Assembly: GCF_036370855.1 (NCBI RefSeq)
Contig: NC_088098.1
Coordinates: 36,025,981-36,089,980 of the forward strand
Reading direction: 5' to 3'
Length of the DNA: 64,000 nt
Source of the DNA: Dromaius novaehollandiae
Lineage: Eukaryota > Chordata > Aves > Casuariiformes > Dromaiidae
A model generated the notes under the pieces. The model did no database searches and had not been told where the DNA came from. It was given only the letters and a program-made list of their open reading frames with translations. The position numbers were made by a program, and so were the translations under genes. Below are positions 27,870 to 40,879 of this stretch, in pieces (the first letter of the stretch is position 1; each line of letters opens with the position of its first letter).

Positions 27870-30800
27870 CAGCTTTCCAGATATAGAGCTGCTTACATTC
27901 CCTAAACTCTTATTTCAGTGGGGTTCCCAAAACATCTCTATGCCTGCTCTAGTATGTGATTCCCACCAATCTAATTCCACTCCTAAGCGTCCAGTCTGGA
28001 CAGCCTTGAGTATCAAAACTGAATGATTTCAGTGGCTAGGATTAAGGAAACTGTAATAACCTTGTGGTGGTTGTAGCATGCCCGAGAAGAATGAAAATAT
28101 GAATTCATATTTTCACAGATGGAGGACTGGAACCAAACCAGGTCTCCCGCAAGTGGGAGTTTTGGGGTTTATAATCCCTGAACTACAGGAAAAGGACAGG
28201 AGGGTTTGTCCTGTCCCTTCAGTGTTCATGTCTTGTATGAAGAGGTCAGCTTACGCTTCTAACACCACGAAAGAGTCTACTGACATTAACTCCCATCAGA
28301 GGAAGCAGTTCCCTGCAACCCAGTTTTGTTTTCGAGGATGTGGAGAGATGCACTGGCAAATGTTGCAGTCATACTTGCCTGCCTGCTCTGCCTCGGCACT
28401 CAAACACCTCCTGTGTAGCAGAGTTGGCAAAATGGAATATTTGCCAGCGTCCTGCTTATGAACTGCAATGCGCTCCTAACCTAACACTCTTGACTTCACA
28501 CTCTAGTGGTTAAGGCACACCATCCATCTGCAAATTTTGCAGTGGTAGCTAGTACCTGCTAGTGGCACAGAACAGACACAAGCTCAGCATCTTACAAGAT
28601 TCTTCGGCAGTAAGTCCCAAACACTGCGGCTTCAGTTGCATAAATGTCATTGGCATTTCACGGTGAGTGGTTCCAGCCTCCACTTACCTCCCGCAGGTAC
28701 TGTATAGGAAATCTGGGTAGAGCAGCAAGCGCTGGTGACTGCACCAAGCAGCAGGATTCTTTAATGTAAACTGCTGCAACACTGAGCACTGCAATACCAG
28801 GACCCTCTGTAGACCTAAGTCCTACTCCCTTGTCTGTAAAATGAAGATATTATCCTTTCCTTGAAAAGGAGACATACAAATACTCCCACTAATGCTAATG
28901 AAGCATCAATTAATACACTGATAAATGCCCTAAGAATACCTAAATATTTATTCACTGAATCAATAAATAAATAAGGCAAAGGGCACTGACTGCATGCAGC
29001 AGTCTAAAATAACCACCTGTCTTCTCCTGTGAGAATTCTGTGTCCTGAACGAGGATGGGGCCAAATAATAGAAAAATGGTGTATGATGCTGCACTTAAGT
29101 CTATCATACTTTGTGCTTACAAGAGAGTTAAACTACTGTTGCACAAACTGCCTAATTTTAAAAAGTTTCACACTGACAATGCCTTTGAACACTGCTTTGT
29201 ACATACTATGCTTTTAAGCATGCACAGTTCTGAGGCTCTGAAACTCTGCAATACAAGGGGGTGAATTAAGGGCGTAGTGGCAATCTTCGCTTGGAATTTC
29301 CTTGCTTTTGTCAGCTGAAGTCAGATCTTGAATGTTACTGCAACATGTTGTAGCTTTTTTGCATTTAATTAGATTTACATCGCCCTTGGTTATCACAGGC
29401 TGGTTGATAACAGAAGTGTGTACATTCTGCAGTCAGCACGTTGATGCTGCTCCTGGAAAACAGTCAGCAAGAAGTTACAGGAACTGCATGTGGCAGCCTT
29501 TGTTAGGAGAATGAAAATAGTTGAATTTGGTTAAGCACGATGTTCATCTGTGAGGCAAAATGAATTTGTTTATATATGTGGGAGGCCCAAAAGGTGGCTT
29601 TATTTGTAATGATGTTTTCAGGCTTTCAATATGCACATGGATAAGGGACCAAGTATCTTTCTCAAGTAGTAAATAGTCAGTATCTCTGCCAGGAAGCTCA
29701 GCCCTAAAATGAGGTCAGAGAAAACACTAAGCTTAAAATTATGTTTTTGCAGCTCATTGTAGTATGTTTAAATGTCTATAGACCAACTGCCAAAGTGAGA
29801 AGTATCCTCTCTTTCACAGTACATTATTTAGAGTTCATGGATCTTTTAACCACATCAGTGGTATATGTGTACGAGACAATTTATGCATCTGAGGAAAAAC
29901 AAATTATAATACAACCAGGCACCTGAGGAATTCCTGACCAATTCTGCTCCACTTTTCTCTGGATGTCACAGATATAAGAGCAGAAGCTTTGTCATGTTCC
30001 AGCAGTCACTTCAGGAAAAGTTTCACTATATGAATTAAACTGCAATTAAACTGCAAGATACCTTCATTTACTATTAGATTTAAAGGTTTTTTTTTTTTTT
30101 AATTTTTAACTGAAATGTTGGCAACCTAATGATGGCAATATTCAACGAACTAATGGTTTAAATGGGCCCAGTCTTGTATTTTTTCTGAAGGAAAATGACT
30201 ATTAGCTATATTAGGGGGTGGATTTTTCTTGATTAAGAAGTGCAGGATCAGGCCACCACTCAAGTGGCTGCTATATTTCCCTTACTGTATGCGAGGGCTT
30301 TGTTCGACTGCAAAAACAAAAACTTCTTGATTTGATATACAAAAGGTCGTTCTACCGAGCGAACCTCACATGAAGAGGGGGCGTTAGTCTGTTCAGCTAG
30401 CTCACTAAGTCCAACTCTCTTTATAAATCTGTTTTCCAGCTCCTGAAATGTTTCCTATAAACTGAATATGTGCTTTTTTAAAAAAAGAAGTTTTTGTTAC
30501 ACTGTCAAATGAGTTTTGGAAGGGCGGGGGCAGACTAAAATTATGCTCTAGGTAGGCTTACAGTAGAGAAAGAGAGAGAGCTGCTATACCACATTTCAGC
30601 CAGAAACATGCTTTGGCTGCTGAGTCATAAACCCTGAAAGACAGTGTTTATAATAGAGCCCTCACCTATAGCTGGGTTAGGTGGTGCCTATAGCAGTATC
30701 AAAAGCCTTCCTTATTACAAAACAAAGTGACTGCGAAGTTCGATGATTCATCATAGGGCTGTTCCTATGGTTTTGTTTTTAAGAGAAACTGTTTACTGTC

Positions 30801-33800
30801 CTATGTTTACTTCAAGAGTAAAATTTATGGTTGAAACATTAAAGATCTGAATCAGTGTCCTTCTCCAAAAATACATCCAGGCTTTAAAGATAAGTATTCC
30901 TGCTGTGGTATACATATCTCATGCTGATTAGAAAAGACTTCTCAAATGAGAAAACAAACTACAAATGAAATGGGATGTGTTCCAAAGTTCTCAGGAAGAA
31001 TAAATACAGATCCTTCTCCTCATTGCCTTAAGAAGTTTGCTGCCATGAATGTGTAAACAACGTACAAAAGGAAACTGAGAAAACACAATGCAGAGTCCAG
31101 CTTTTCATTCCCCAAGAGTCTCTGCTTTGCCAGACCCAGGCGTTAAGAAAGAATACAAGATGATTAAGAGAGCACTTTCTTAATCAGATAAATCTGCTGT
31201 GAAAATCTTGTATGTGATTGGACTGCTCTCTTGCCTGCAGAACTGAATACTGCCTAAACCAATGTGGGCCACAGTCAAAAGCACTTGATCTGCTGAGTCC
31301 AATTTTCATGATAAAACCCACCACGCAAGTCCAGGAAGTGGAAAAAAAGGGGTCTGAGAGGTGGGACTGAACTACATTAGGGGAGTGAAATAAGAACTTG
31401 GGAAATACCAAACTACAGTGTATCTGACTCAGCTTAATCTTATTTCCTCTTCAAAGACTAAGAAACTTTTCAAAATATTTCTGTGACTTTCTGATTTTTG
31501 AATCAAAAAGATGTATTAAGCTGAAAATTTTCATTTGAGGTGCAAGTTCCATTATTAATGAAAGAGTTAACTCTCAATATTATTAAAAATGCAACATTTA
31601 GTTGGGTAAGCCAGTCATGAACCAGAGAATGATGAAATGTAGGATTACTCTTACTGACTTGGAAAAGCCATGTCTTCAGCACACCCAGTGGCCATTGTGT
31701 ACTATCAGACCGTTTAAGAAATGCCCATGTAAACACATTTAAGTGTTTAGTTACCAAAAATATAGTAATTTTCCAAATTCTAGTTTGGGGCCAATCACTT
31801 CAGGAAAAGCTGTAAAGGTGGTATCATCAGCAGCACCTAATTTTTAAAAAGAGGGAATATGAATTGATAGTGAAAGAAGAGAAGGGTTCTCTAAACTCAA
31901 ATTTGATCAAAAGAAAGTTTAGGAAGATCTAAAACAGGGCTGAAGATGTCATCAAAGGAATTAAAGCAATGAAAGTTCATAATTTGCAGAAGTCTACAAG
32001 CAGCTATTAAATCTTCGGAACAATAGCAATCTGTGAAGCATCTGGATGGGGCTCCAATTATCTCAGTTTGGGATGACAAAAATGACTGTAGGTGTGACTA
32101 GTAAACAAAATATCATTGGTCAAAAGATCTATGAAGTGAGAAGAGATGGGGCTTAGAACTTCCCAACAGGAATGAGACACTACAAGGTCTTAAGAAGCTG
32201 AAATAAAAACTGGAGCGAGGTATAGAATAGCCACAGACCACAGTGAAATCCCAGTACATAAATACAGAATTGGTCTGTCAGTAAATCTAGGTGAGCTGGG
32301 TAAGTAAACACTTGGGTCAACAGTGAAGATGATCGGTTTGACAGGGGAACAATTTTAGCGCTTCACTTTTGATGAAGACGGAGAACTTAACCCTGGACAA
32401 GAAACTATGCTATCCAAATCTAATACAGATCCTGATACATAGTTTAAATGTAGCCATTCACATGCTGATGAAAGCATGATGAGAACTAGAGGGAGTGGAT
32501 TAAAAAAAGGTCCAGCAAAAGAGCCCTGTGGAGACTTTGTTCTTTGCTTATCCAGATACTGTTGAGAAAAGGCTACAGAAAAATTGCAATGAACAGATAC
32601 TTGGTTGGATGTGGACACGCAGATCAAGATCAACAAACAAGGTCAAGCAGACTTTATGTCAAGTCTGCATAACAGAGGACTTCAAGGACTCAAGCAGTCC
32701 TGCAGATGTTTGTCTTAAGAGCAGCTCATTGTCTTGTAGCCTGCTAAGCATGCTACCTTTATGGGGTATACGTATATACAGTGTGCTGGATGGCAGAGTT
32801 TGCTATGTGACCTAACACATTATGTGACCCAGCTATAGGGAAATCTCACTCCCTCTGCTTGGTCCATCCAGCTCCCAGAGCACTGACTCAGACACCCAGA
32901 AGCCAACAGCTGCAATGGTATAAACATTAAACCTCAGTTGTCTTTCCTCTCCCCCTTCCCGTCTGCCAGATGTTATCACTTCCTAGCACACACCTCTGCA
33001 GGGGCTTCAGCTGCTCCAGCTCCCAGACAGCCTAAGGGTTAAGTGAAGACTGGGGTCGTGTAGTACTGCCATCCTTTTGCTTCTGCCACATCTGCTACAG
33101 AGTGGTAATGGTCAAGAGAAGGGCAGGCAGGTGGGGACGGGAGTATTTCCAGCTGTCATAGCAGGACTCGCCATGCTCCCTGCCGAAGACTTTAGATAGC
33201 AGAAACACAGTCAAAACATGGGTCGTATAAATATTAACAAAGTAAGATATATGGGCAGATCAGTGTTGGGAACTGACTACATGCTAGGCATTGTTTGGTG
33301 GAGGTATGTTAGGAGTTAGAGTGAGACCAAAGAAGCCAGAAACAACAGCAGAGAAAGATCTGTAGAGTGATCTGAAACAGAGATGAGAGTGTTTTTGTGC
33401 AGGTTTTTGGCTGCTCTGAACTGTGAGCAAAGTGTTTGATTTTCTGTGTGTTTAGACATTAATTACACAGGCATTCAAGATTAATAGTGGATTGCAAGGT
33501 TTTCTGGCCCAAGACCTGATGTACTTACTGGTCTGGTCTGTGAACTGGCAACAGCCGAGATGATATATGGATAATGATGGTAAGAATCGTGGTTTTTTGC
33601 ACTGGCTAACAGAAGTGTTTACGTGTCTGCACAAAACTGCACCATAACATGCAGATGTGATGCCTTCTCTCGTTTTTCTGTTTCCCGCATTTCTTTTTGC
33701 TGTACTTTTTTTCATAGATATGCTACATTTGCTTTCAGTCGTACACAAATGACGTTTTGAAAACAGAACAAATTTAACGGCTGCAAATGAGTTACCATGA

Positions 33801-33900
33801 CAGCGTCTAAGGTAACGCTGTGACACTGTGCGTAACACCACTTACTAAGGCTGCCTGGCAAGAAATTCAAAAGAATCAAGACCACTCAGCCCATCCTTTC
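27870..33900. other. Intergenic region, no gene recognised
   Basis: No coding sequence can be supported. The longest open frames (127 codons at 28078-28461 on the plus strand, 129 codons at 33452-33841 on the minus strand) match no family I know and show no splice or promoter context. It contains a MIR-like fragment at about 28.8 kb and a T-run at about 30087-30101. Confidence 0.55.
28800..28960 (+). mobile_element. MIR/CORE-SINE-like fragment
   Basis: CCTACTCCCTTGTCTGTAAA followed by ATGAAGATATTATC at about 28821-28854 matches the hallmark MIR segment (CTCATCTGTAAAATGGGGATAATA). Flanks are too diverged to place the ends. It is an ancient amniote SINE relic by motif recognition only. Confidence 0.5.
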
Positions 33901-33959
33901 CAAAGCCGCACACTTAACTACAGTTTTACTTATTCCTTTTTTTTTTTTTAACCTGAGAA

Positions 33960-34880
33960 ACCAGTAGGACTCGCTTCCCGGCAGCCTCTCTCCCCGCGGG
34001 CCAGCAGCGGGCCGGGGCACACGGGAGCTGCGGGGAGCAGCCCCCCCCCACGCCGCTGCCGGCCGTTACGGGCGCGGGGCCGCTGACAGGGCGCGCGGGC
34101 GCGCAACGGCCTCTCGGGAGGGAGGGGGACGCGCGCGCCCCCAACGGCTCCCCCGCGGCGCAGGCCGGGCGCGCGCCAGCACCCCCGACAGAGCGCCCTG
34201 GTCTCCCGCCCTGCCCGCTGCCCCCCGGAAGCAGTCCGCGCCGTGTCCCGGAAGTTGTCGCGGGAGGGAGGGGGGAGTCCGGCCCGGAGCGAGGCCCTGT
34301 TGCTGCCGCTGTGGGGAGGCGCAGCCGTTACGAGCGGCGCCACTCGGGGCCGCCGACTCGCCCCTCGCAGGTGGCCCGGCGCGGCCCGGCCCGGCTCGCC
34401 GGCTCGGCTCGGCGGCCGGCCAGCCAGCCAGCCAGCGCGGGGCTCATGGCGGAGGTGAGTACTGGTCCGTCTGCCGCCGGCTCCTCCTGGCCGGGGCGCC
34501 GAGCCGGGGCGGCGGGGCCGGCTGCCGGGGCCGGGCCCGGCTCGCCCTCGCGCGGCGGCCGCCCCTTGGCTCGCCCCCGCTGCGACAGCCAGGCTGGGAC
34601 GTGCCCGGCGGGGGCTCCGGGACAGGACCTGCCCCTGGTCCCCCCGCCCCCGCTGCGGGGGCTCTGTGGGGGCGGCGGCGGCTGCGGAGGGGGGTTGTTT
34701 CGGGGTGGAGGAGGCTGTGGCGGAGTGAGCGGCTGGGGGGGGAGGGAGGGGACGGGGGTGGACGAGCGGAGTGCGAGTGTAAAAACAAAAGACGAGCCAT
34801 CAAAGTTGTCCTGGCTGGAGGGAGGACTTGCGCGGGTGCAGTCCCGGCTGCTCGCCCGCCCCTTCGGTGCTTGGCGTGTT
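33960..34880. promoter_or_regulatory. FRS2: CpG island, probable FRS2 promoter
   Basis: Very GC- and CpG-rich sequence with abrupt borders. It holds ETS-like CCGGAAG sites (about 34225 and 34249), CCGTTAC motifs at 34073 and 34325, a (CCAG)n run at about 34417-34435 and a strong G-quadruplex pattern at 34735-34758. There is no TATA box. It ends on the gene side in a clear splice donor (34455). The assignment to FRS2 rests on conserved vertebrate order (LYZ, YEATS4, FRS2, same strand), not on coding sequence. Overlapping open frames of up to 198 codons on both strands are a by-product of base composition. Confidence 0.7.
34250..34454 (+). other. FRS2: Putative first exon of FRS2 (mostly 5' UTR)
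   Basis: The 3' border is the strong donor GAG|GTGAGT at 34455. The 5' border is not visible; about 34250 is a guess from the ETS sites. An ATG at 34446 (ATGGCGGAG, then the splice) lies nine bases before the donor. Known: FRS2 encodes a myristoylated docking protein for FGF and neurotrophin receptors, and its coding sequence begins MGSCCS in a later exon. That start is absent from this window, so this exon is probably noncoding leader. If the gene is not FRS2, the ATG could be a true start. Confidence 0.5.
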
Positions 34881-37321
34881 TGGTAGCTCCGTCCCATTTT
34901 GCGTGACCTGTCAAGTACTTGCACCTTTCTCTAGGTCAGCTGCTTCTGTCACATGCCTCTTAGCGCTACAGCATTTTCTGCTTCGTGTCCCAGGGGCTTT
35001 CGAGGTGCGGGCCCCGACACTAAGAGTAACTGAGAGCTCGGTCCAGGCGATGGGTCAGTGCCAGCAGGCAGAGCCTCCAGAGGGGAAGGGCATCTTCTAG
35101 GTTTTCCGAAGTGTTCTTCTGCATAGGGATGAAAAGCGATACCTGGCTTACTTGCTCCTCGTTTTAAACTCCCCTTTCTTTGACATATCTTTGCGTGGGG
35201 ATGTAGCGATGATAGATCTGAAGAACTGCAAAGGTCAGAAGATGTCTCAGATGTTAGTGTGACTCAGTTCTGCTTTTAATTATTTTCTAGTAGATGAAAA
35301 CACACTTTGTGGACTTCCTGGTCACTGCATCTTGCTCAACACTGATGCATGAGAAGTGATAATAGTGATTAGAAATCGCTAGGAAGGTTGTTGGACAATG
35401 AGCCGAAAAGAATACTGTGCTGTGAGTATGTATAGTGGAAATTGGGATTGATTTCTAATAAGTGCTGGAAATGTGGCCAACTGCAGTTTGGTATTCATAA
35501 TATTTTTTAAAAGTTTTTGTTTTATTTTCCTCATAACTTCTTTGTATAGTCTTGAATTTTTTTCCAAACTTTTTTGTTAAAGTGCTAGCAACATAGCAAC
35601 ATCTAGGGTAATGGGCAAGCATTTCTTTTGAATAAATATAATGGTATTAGTGTTAACAATAATTCTGCATTATGAATCTCTCATTAAATCTGCTCTGCTG
35701 ACTCTACGACATAGTTCATTCCCTTAAATAAAAATATTTTTGTAAGATTTACTGCTGTGTTAAAAGTGATTTGATGTTAAGATATATGGATTCAGATCCA
35801 GCAAGCATCCTGCTTTCTTGTTAAAGTCAGCGGAACTGTCAGGGAAGTTCATTGTCTGTTTTCCTCAGTTAACAAGTGGACTTGAAAAGCACACTGTTTC
35901 TGCTTAAAAAGAAACATGTATTGGTATCAGTAGAAATCACTAGTTCAAGTTCAATAACTGTTAACTCCATTCCAAATGAAGAATATTGTTCCTTGACTGA
36001 GAATCCCCAAGTTTATTTGCCTCTGTGAAAGGAATGCTTTGAAAATACTTGTTGAAACAACATTCCAGCAGTTACATTTATATCTGCCTAAATGGCTTCC
36101 CATGGTTTTGCTCGCTTTCTAGTTCAGTGTCTTGTCTTAAATTTTGAGGGTTAGTTGTAGTCAAAATAAACAGTTCTCACTTCTACATAATTTTTACAGG
36201 TAGAGTGATTTGGAACGCTTTTTCATCATGTAGAAATCTCTGTTAAAAAGAAGATTTGCAGTCTTATATAAAGCATTGTCTTAAATTGTTGCAGTGGGAA
36301 GGTGGTAGTTCATCTAAGAATCTATCTTAGAAGGAAAAGGAAAGTTTTGTGAACTGAAAAATAAAAGGTATACGGCATTTTTGAAGGCTAGTCTGCAGAT
36401 ACATGAATCTAATTCTGCACTTAAGTTGTACGGTTCTTGAATTGTAAGATTGGTATGTTTTGTGTATTGAATTGATATGTTTCTTTTCTCTGTTTATTGA
36501 ATGATCATAAAAAAATGTATTTGTTTACCATGGAAATTATTCCCTGTTAAATTTAACCATCCGGTAATAAATTCCATTGTTTGGAAGCTAGCAAGACTAT
36601 TTGCAACAATTTATCTGTGCTCCTACCTAAGATATTTTACTGTTCAAAAAATAGCTTGAATGTAGTTATATCCATGTTCATTGGGGGTCTGGTCCAGAAC
36701 TTGTTGAAATCAATTTTACTCATTTCTGTGACCTCTGGGCCTTGTTTAAGCAATGCAACTCTTTTGACTAGATAGTAGATGAAATTCTCTCCTGAGCAGA
36801 GAGATGTACAAGACCACTTTTATTACCTGAAAACATTGTTTGAATTCATTATAAATAGTAAATGATGGTTAAAATAGTACCTAAATGAGTGTATTGCTTT
36901 TATTATGATGTTCTTGTGCAAAAAAACTGGGATGATTTAATTAGTGATCTTTGAAAGCATGTCTGGTGAAAGTATCATTATTAAGTTAAAGTAATTAATG
37001 CTCTATCTTCATTTTATTAAACCTGAAGAATGAAGCTGGGTGAAACTGGCTAATGTAGTTAACTGGTCTCACTTCCTGCTGCTTGTGCTCAAGTAGACTG
37101 TGGCTGCTTAGGTTTCCAAAAAAAAATTGGACAACCTGAAAACTTAAAAACAAATTATTAAAATCATCATGCTTAGCTTCAATGGCAAGTTTTAATTAAA
37201 GTTATGGTGGTATGTGAGTGTGTTTCCATACCATCATAAGCTGATCTAGACTGGACTTTCTGCCTTCCCGGGCTTCTTTCTTTCTTTCTTCCTTTGGCTA
37301 GTAGTATTGCTTAGTGAGCTG

Positions 37322-37414
37322 GTTCAGGAAGCTGAACTGGCTGAAAACTAGTAATTTTTTTTGGGGGGTGGTGGGTGGGAAGGGTTAGTTTTCAATCAAC
37401 TCAGCTCCCTGAAT
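37322..37414. repeat. Imperfect inverted repeat (30-bp arms, 33-bp loop)
   Basis: Left arm 37322-37351 begins GTTCAGGAAGCTGAACTGG. The right arm 37385-37414, read on the opposite strand, begins ATTCAGGGAGCTGAGTTG; 23 of 30 positions match. The loop contains a T-run and GGGGGGTGGTGGGTGGG. Related copies of the motif occur at 59470-59499 and 22951-22975. Confidence 0.7.
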
Positions 37415-37419
37415 CAACT

Positions 37420-37580
37420 TGCCATGCAGTTGCCGATCTGCGGTGCCCGTGTGAATGAAGAGGCGGGATCCAAGAGATATGGGGGATCTGCGACCCGAGC
37501 TGGCGTGGCTGATGTTACAGAGCTTCAGCCAGGCACTCACCGCTTTGCGTAAACTCATAGCTGGCGTGTACCAGCTCCGC
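37420..37580. other. CpG-dense patch in the putative FRS2 intron
   Basis: About eleven CpG sites in about 140 bp directly after the right arm of the 37.3-kb inverted repeat, in an AT-rich setting. Open frames of 63 and 79 codons overlap on opposite strands and are not recognised. It is possibly the body of an unidentified repeat element. Confidence 0.4.
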
Positions 37581-39260
37581 CATTGAAAAACATGGTGCTG
37601 TTTGTTTCCACCCCGATCTGCCACTTCCTCCTTTGTGCAGGCAAATACTTGTATGGTTATGTGGTGGATTGGGCTGGGGTTGGAGCTGACCTGGGGGAGG
37701 GGCAGGGAGGGGAGGGTTAGGTTTAAGCTGGATCAGTTTGCTGCACAAACATTTGTGCTGGCGCAAAGATGGGGGTGGAAGCAAGCAGTAAGGGGAGTGG
37801 GGTGTGTCTCTTTCTTTCGGTGACAGTGACACGTTATGCCAATTTAAAGTATTTTTGATACTGGCCTAATTCAGTAGGGTTAAGCTCGTGCAGCACTGAG
37901 GGTTTGAGTATGTTGTTCAGTTATGGTTCATGGGCACATTTTAAGTCTAAGACCCCTTAATCCATGGCAGCGTGTCTCTGATTTCATTGTGCACTTTGAA
38001 GGGATTTTGAGGGAAGAATCTGGCCTTTTGTATAGTAATTCCTTTTTTTGTTATTGTTGTTGTTTTTATTTGGTATCTATTGTTTCATTTGGCAGGACTT
38101 AATGGGGAAAATACGCTCCTGTTTATAACTGCTGTTCATCAGAAATAAATTCTTGAAACAATGACTTTGTTCGGCACATATATTGAGTTTTCAAATTTAA
38201 AATACTAAAATAGAAAAGATGGCAATTAGCTTCTTCTAACAAAACTGCAGTGATATTTTGTAGTAATAGGGAGTAGATTTAAAAAAATCCAAACCTATGA
38301 AAATCATGAGGCTGGCCTGAGACTTTGACTTCAGACAGTTTCAGAGGAGGCAGTGTGTGACTCTTCTGCTTAATCTACTATTTAATGATTAGTGTTTTTC
38401 AAAATCTGTCTTAAAGCTTTCAGGCTATTACTGAAGTCTTACTTAATGTTTCAGGATATGGATGGGCATTTTTTTTCCCCAAAATCCGTGAGAATTTTAG
38501 ATATTGTGTCCCCCAGCTGTTTGTCCCTGCTGCTCTGCAGTATGATCTTTTCCATCCAAGTAGCTGTAAGTGTTGTTATCTGCTTTAGGCAAAATCAGCA
38601 GTTAAGTGGCCAGCCTTAGCTCAGGCTACCTTCATTGGCCAGTCGCCTTGACTGATTTTTGCCTGAAGTGGTTTGGTGAGCGCTCATATGATTCCCTCAG
38701 TTGCCAGTCTGTATGGGTGGCAACCACTCTTTGCTGGGTGGTGATGAGTAACTGTGGGCTGTAGCATTAACAGCTACCTTTGGAGGAAGATATCTGTCTG
38801 CAGCTTTTCGGTCACGTTTTCTGAAATGAATTCAATAGTTTTATTTTTGTCTGCTACTGATAACATCATTGTTCTTTATTGAAGCTGTTTGAGGAGATAC
38901 CGGCTGAAAACTCATGTCAGTTGTGCAATTTCATTTTGCCTATGGAGTTGCGGAGTTGATATTTTAGTTCTGTAGAAGTTATAAGATAGCAGCCACAATA
39001 CAACAGCCTTCAAATTTTCTGCTCAGAAATACTACGTTTTTGTTGGCCCTTTTGTGGCATCAGTAGTATGTGTAAACTTTCTTTTCAAACAAACTGGTGA
39101 TAAATTGGTGTGCGGTGTCTCCTCATATATGTATGTTTATAGCTATATATATGTGTAGTGTGTTCTCCAAGTGCAATGGGGTTTTTTTTGTTTTCACTGC
39201 TGCTGGTTGGGCGGCAATAACCACGACGACCAGTTTAGAGCCCTATGTTGAGTAGTTGTT

Positions 39261-39296
39261 CTCTCTCTCTCTCTCTTTTTTTTTTTTTTTTTTTTT
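39261..39296. repeat. (CT)n followed by T-run
   Basis: Eight CT units are followed by about 20 thymines. Simple repeat, likely length-polymorphic. Confidence 0.9.
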
Positions 39297-40651
39297 AAGG
39301 TCTGTCTTCTTGGAGCTATGTGATTCTCCAGAATATCAGTCTTTTCCTCAAGCTTGAAATGAGAACAGAAAGAATTCTCTCTTGGCTTTAATAAGAAGTA
39401 GTAATGACTTATTTCTGACGTTTATGCAATAATGTTTTATGATTATTGCATGTTTGGGATTGACTATACGCGTTCTTTTCTAATTAGTGGACATGGCGTT
39501 GCGACTACTGTTTCCTTCTCTTGCCTTTGAATATGTTAATTTTATATGTTATTTTCTCTTTACCTAAAATGCTTCCACATCCGTATGTGGTGTAGTGAGG
39601 TGAGAAGCTTCTTGTCATCTGAGCTCTGCTTCATCTGGTGCTGACTTCTTAGGTGGCCTGGGAAAATCCCTGAACTTTTTGCTTGAATCTCAGTTGACAA
39701 AGACACTAATATCTGTATTACAGAATGTTTTTCTCTGGATTACTACAAATGTAAAATGATGATGTTGCATGTTGTTGCTATCCTTGCTACCTTTTATAGA
39801 TGACTGATGTTACTTCAGCTTCTTCAGAATTTGCCACGATTACTAGACCTGCCACTCCTTATAGGACTTTGGATTTTTTTGGTGTAAAGATTCTGATATA
39901 GTGTTGGCTGCTGGCAGAAACAGCTCTGCGTTGGTACGTTTTTGAAGAGAGATTTAAACAAAGGTCCCAAGTGTACATTTTAGTTTTTCCTTCCTTTTAT
40001 TTTTTTGCAGTTTACTTACGATATACATAAATTGGAGGTACTCTGTGTATTTGTTGTTATTCAGCTTTCTCTTGTACGTCTGTCTGTTACTCTTCTGTTC
40101 AGGAAAATTTGCTTCTAAAATACTGTATGAAATGTCTATACCTGTGATAAAAGCTGAGAGCTATAGGGCAGTTGGTATGTCTGAAATAGTGGTAGTTTTC
40201 CTGGACTGTGCTCCAAATTCAGGAGGGAGTGGGTCGCTGCTCTTTTAGTCTAAAGAGAAGACCTTCTCTTTCCTTTGGCTTTTCTTCATAGCGATTTTAG
40301 TCCTGACAGGGCTGAGATGCTACTGCTGTCATTCATACAGTGGTGATGGTTAGTGTAAACCACTGATCCATTATCGTGTGCTGGCTCAACGGTGAGAAGT
40401 TGCTGTAATTTCTTGCCTTTTTGAGGGTATAATAGACCCTCTCTCCAATATGCTGGTACCTGGATTCTTGTAGCTTCTAATGGAAGGTATAGGTCTATCA
40501 GCAGAGCTGCAGTAAGTTGTGGTGTTGACAATTCTACTGTTTTATGATGGCTGCCACCAAAAAAAGTTCCACTGCATAGTAGTTCTTATTTGCTGGGATT
40601 AATCATCTTGATGCAAATCAAGCAATCATCTTTCAAGAAAATATGTCTTAA

Positions 40652-40720
40652 ATACTTTGGGACAGGGACTGTATCTTCTTGAGCATTGGTACAGCACCTG
40701 GCCCAGCATGCAGATGGAGA
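40652..40720 (+). mobile_element. L2/MIR-like 3' tail fragment
   Basis: GACAGGGACTGTATCTTCTT (40661-40680) followed by GGTACAGCACCTGGCCCAGCA (about 40688-40708) resembles the conserved L2/MIR tail (GGCAGGGACTGT..GCACCTAGCACA). Recognition is by motif only and borders are uncertain. Confidence 0.5.
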
Positions 40721-40781
40721 CTTTTTTTTTCCTTGCCACAATTTAGTCAGTAAAAATGACCTTACTAATACTATTTAAATT

Positions 40782-40879
40782 ATTTAGTATTGAATATTGA
40801 ATTTAGTATTGAATATTGTTTTTTAGTATTGAATTTAGTGTTGAATATTGAATAAATATAATTTTAGTATGAATATTGG
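40782..40879. repeat. Degenerate 19-bp AT-rich tandem array
   Basis: Unit ATTTAGTATTGAATATTGA at 40782-40800 is repeated almost exactly at 40801-40819, then continues as shortened, shuffled copies to about 40879. Almost free of C, with G only in the TTAG and TTGA cores. Confidence 0.85.

Noticed and set aside
28078-28461. 127-codon plus-strand open frame in the intergenic region
   Set aside because: Unrecognised translation, no supporting signals, length not unusual for 64 kb of sequence.
32810-32900. MIR-like TATGTGACCCAGC..CTCACTCCCTCTGC
   Set aside because: Only scattered similarity to the MIR consensus; no TCTGTAAAATG hallmark.
33452-33841. 129-codon minus-strand open frame just upstream of the FRS2 island
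   Set aside because: No recognisable domain, no promoter or splice context on that strand.
34311-34924. Open frames of 191 codons (plus) and 198 and 156 codons (minus) in the second CpG island
   Set aside because: Low-complexity Gly/Arg/Pro/Ala translations in all frames at once; the plus-strand frame reads through a strong splice donor.
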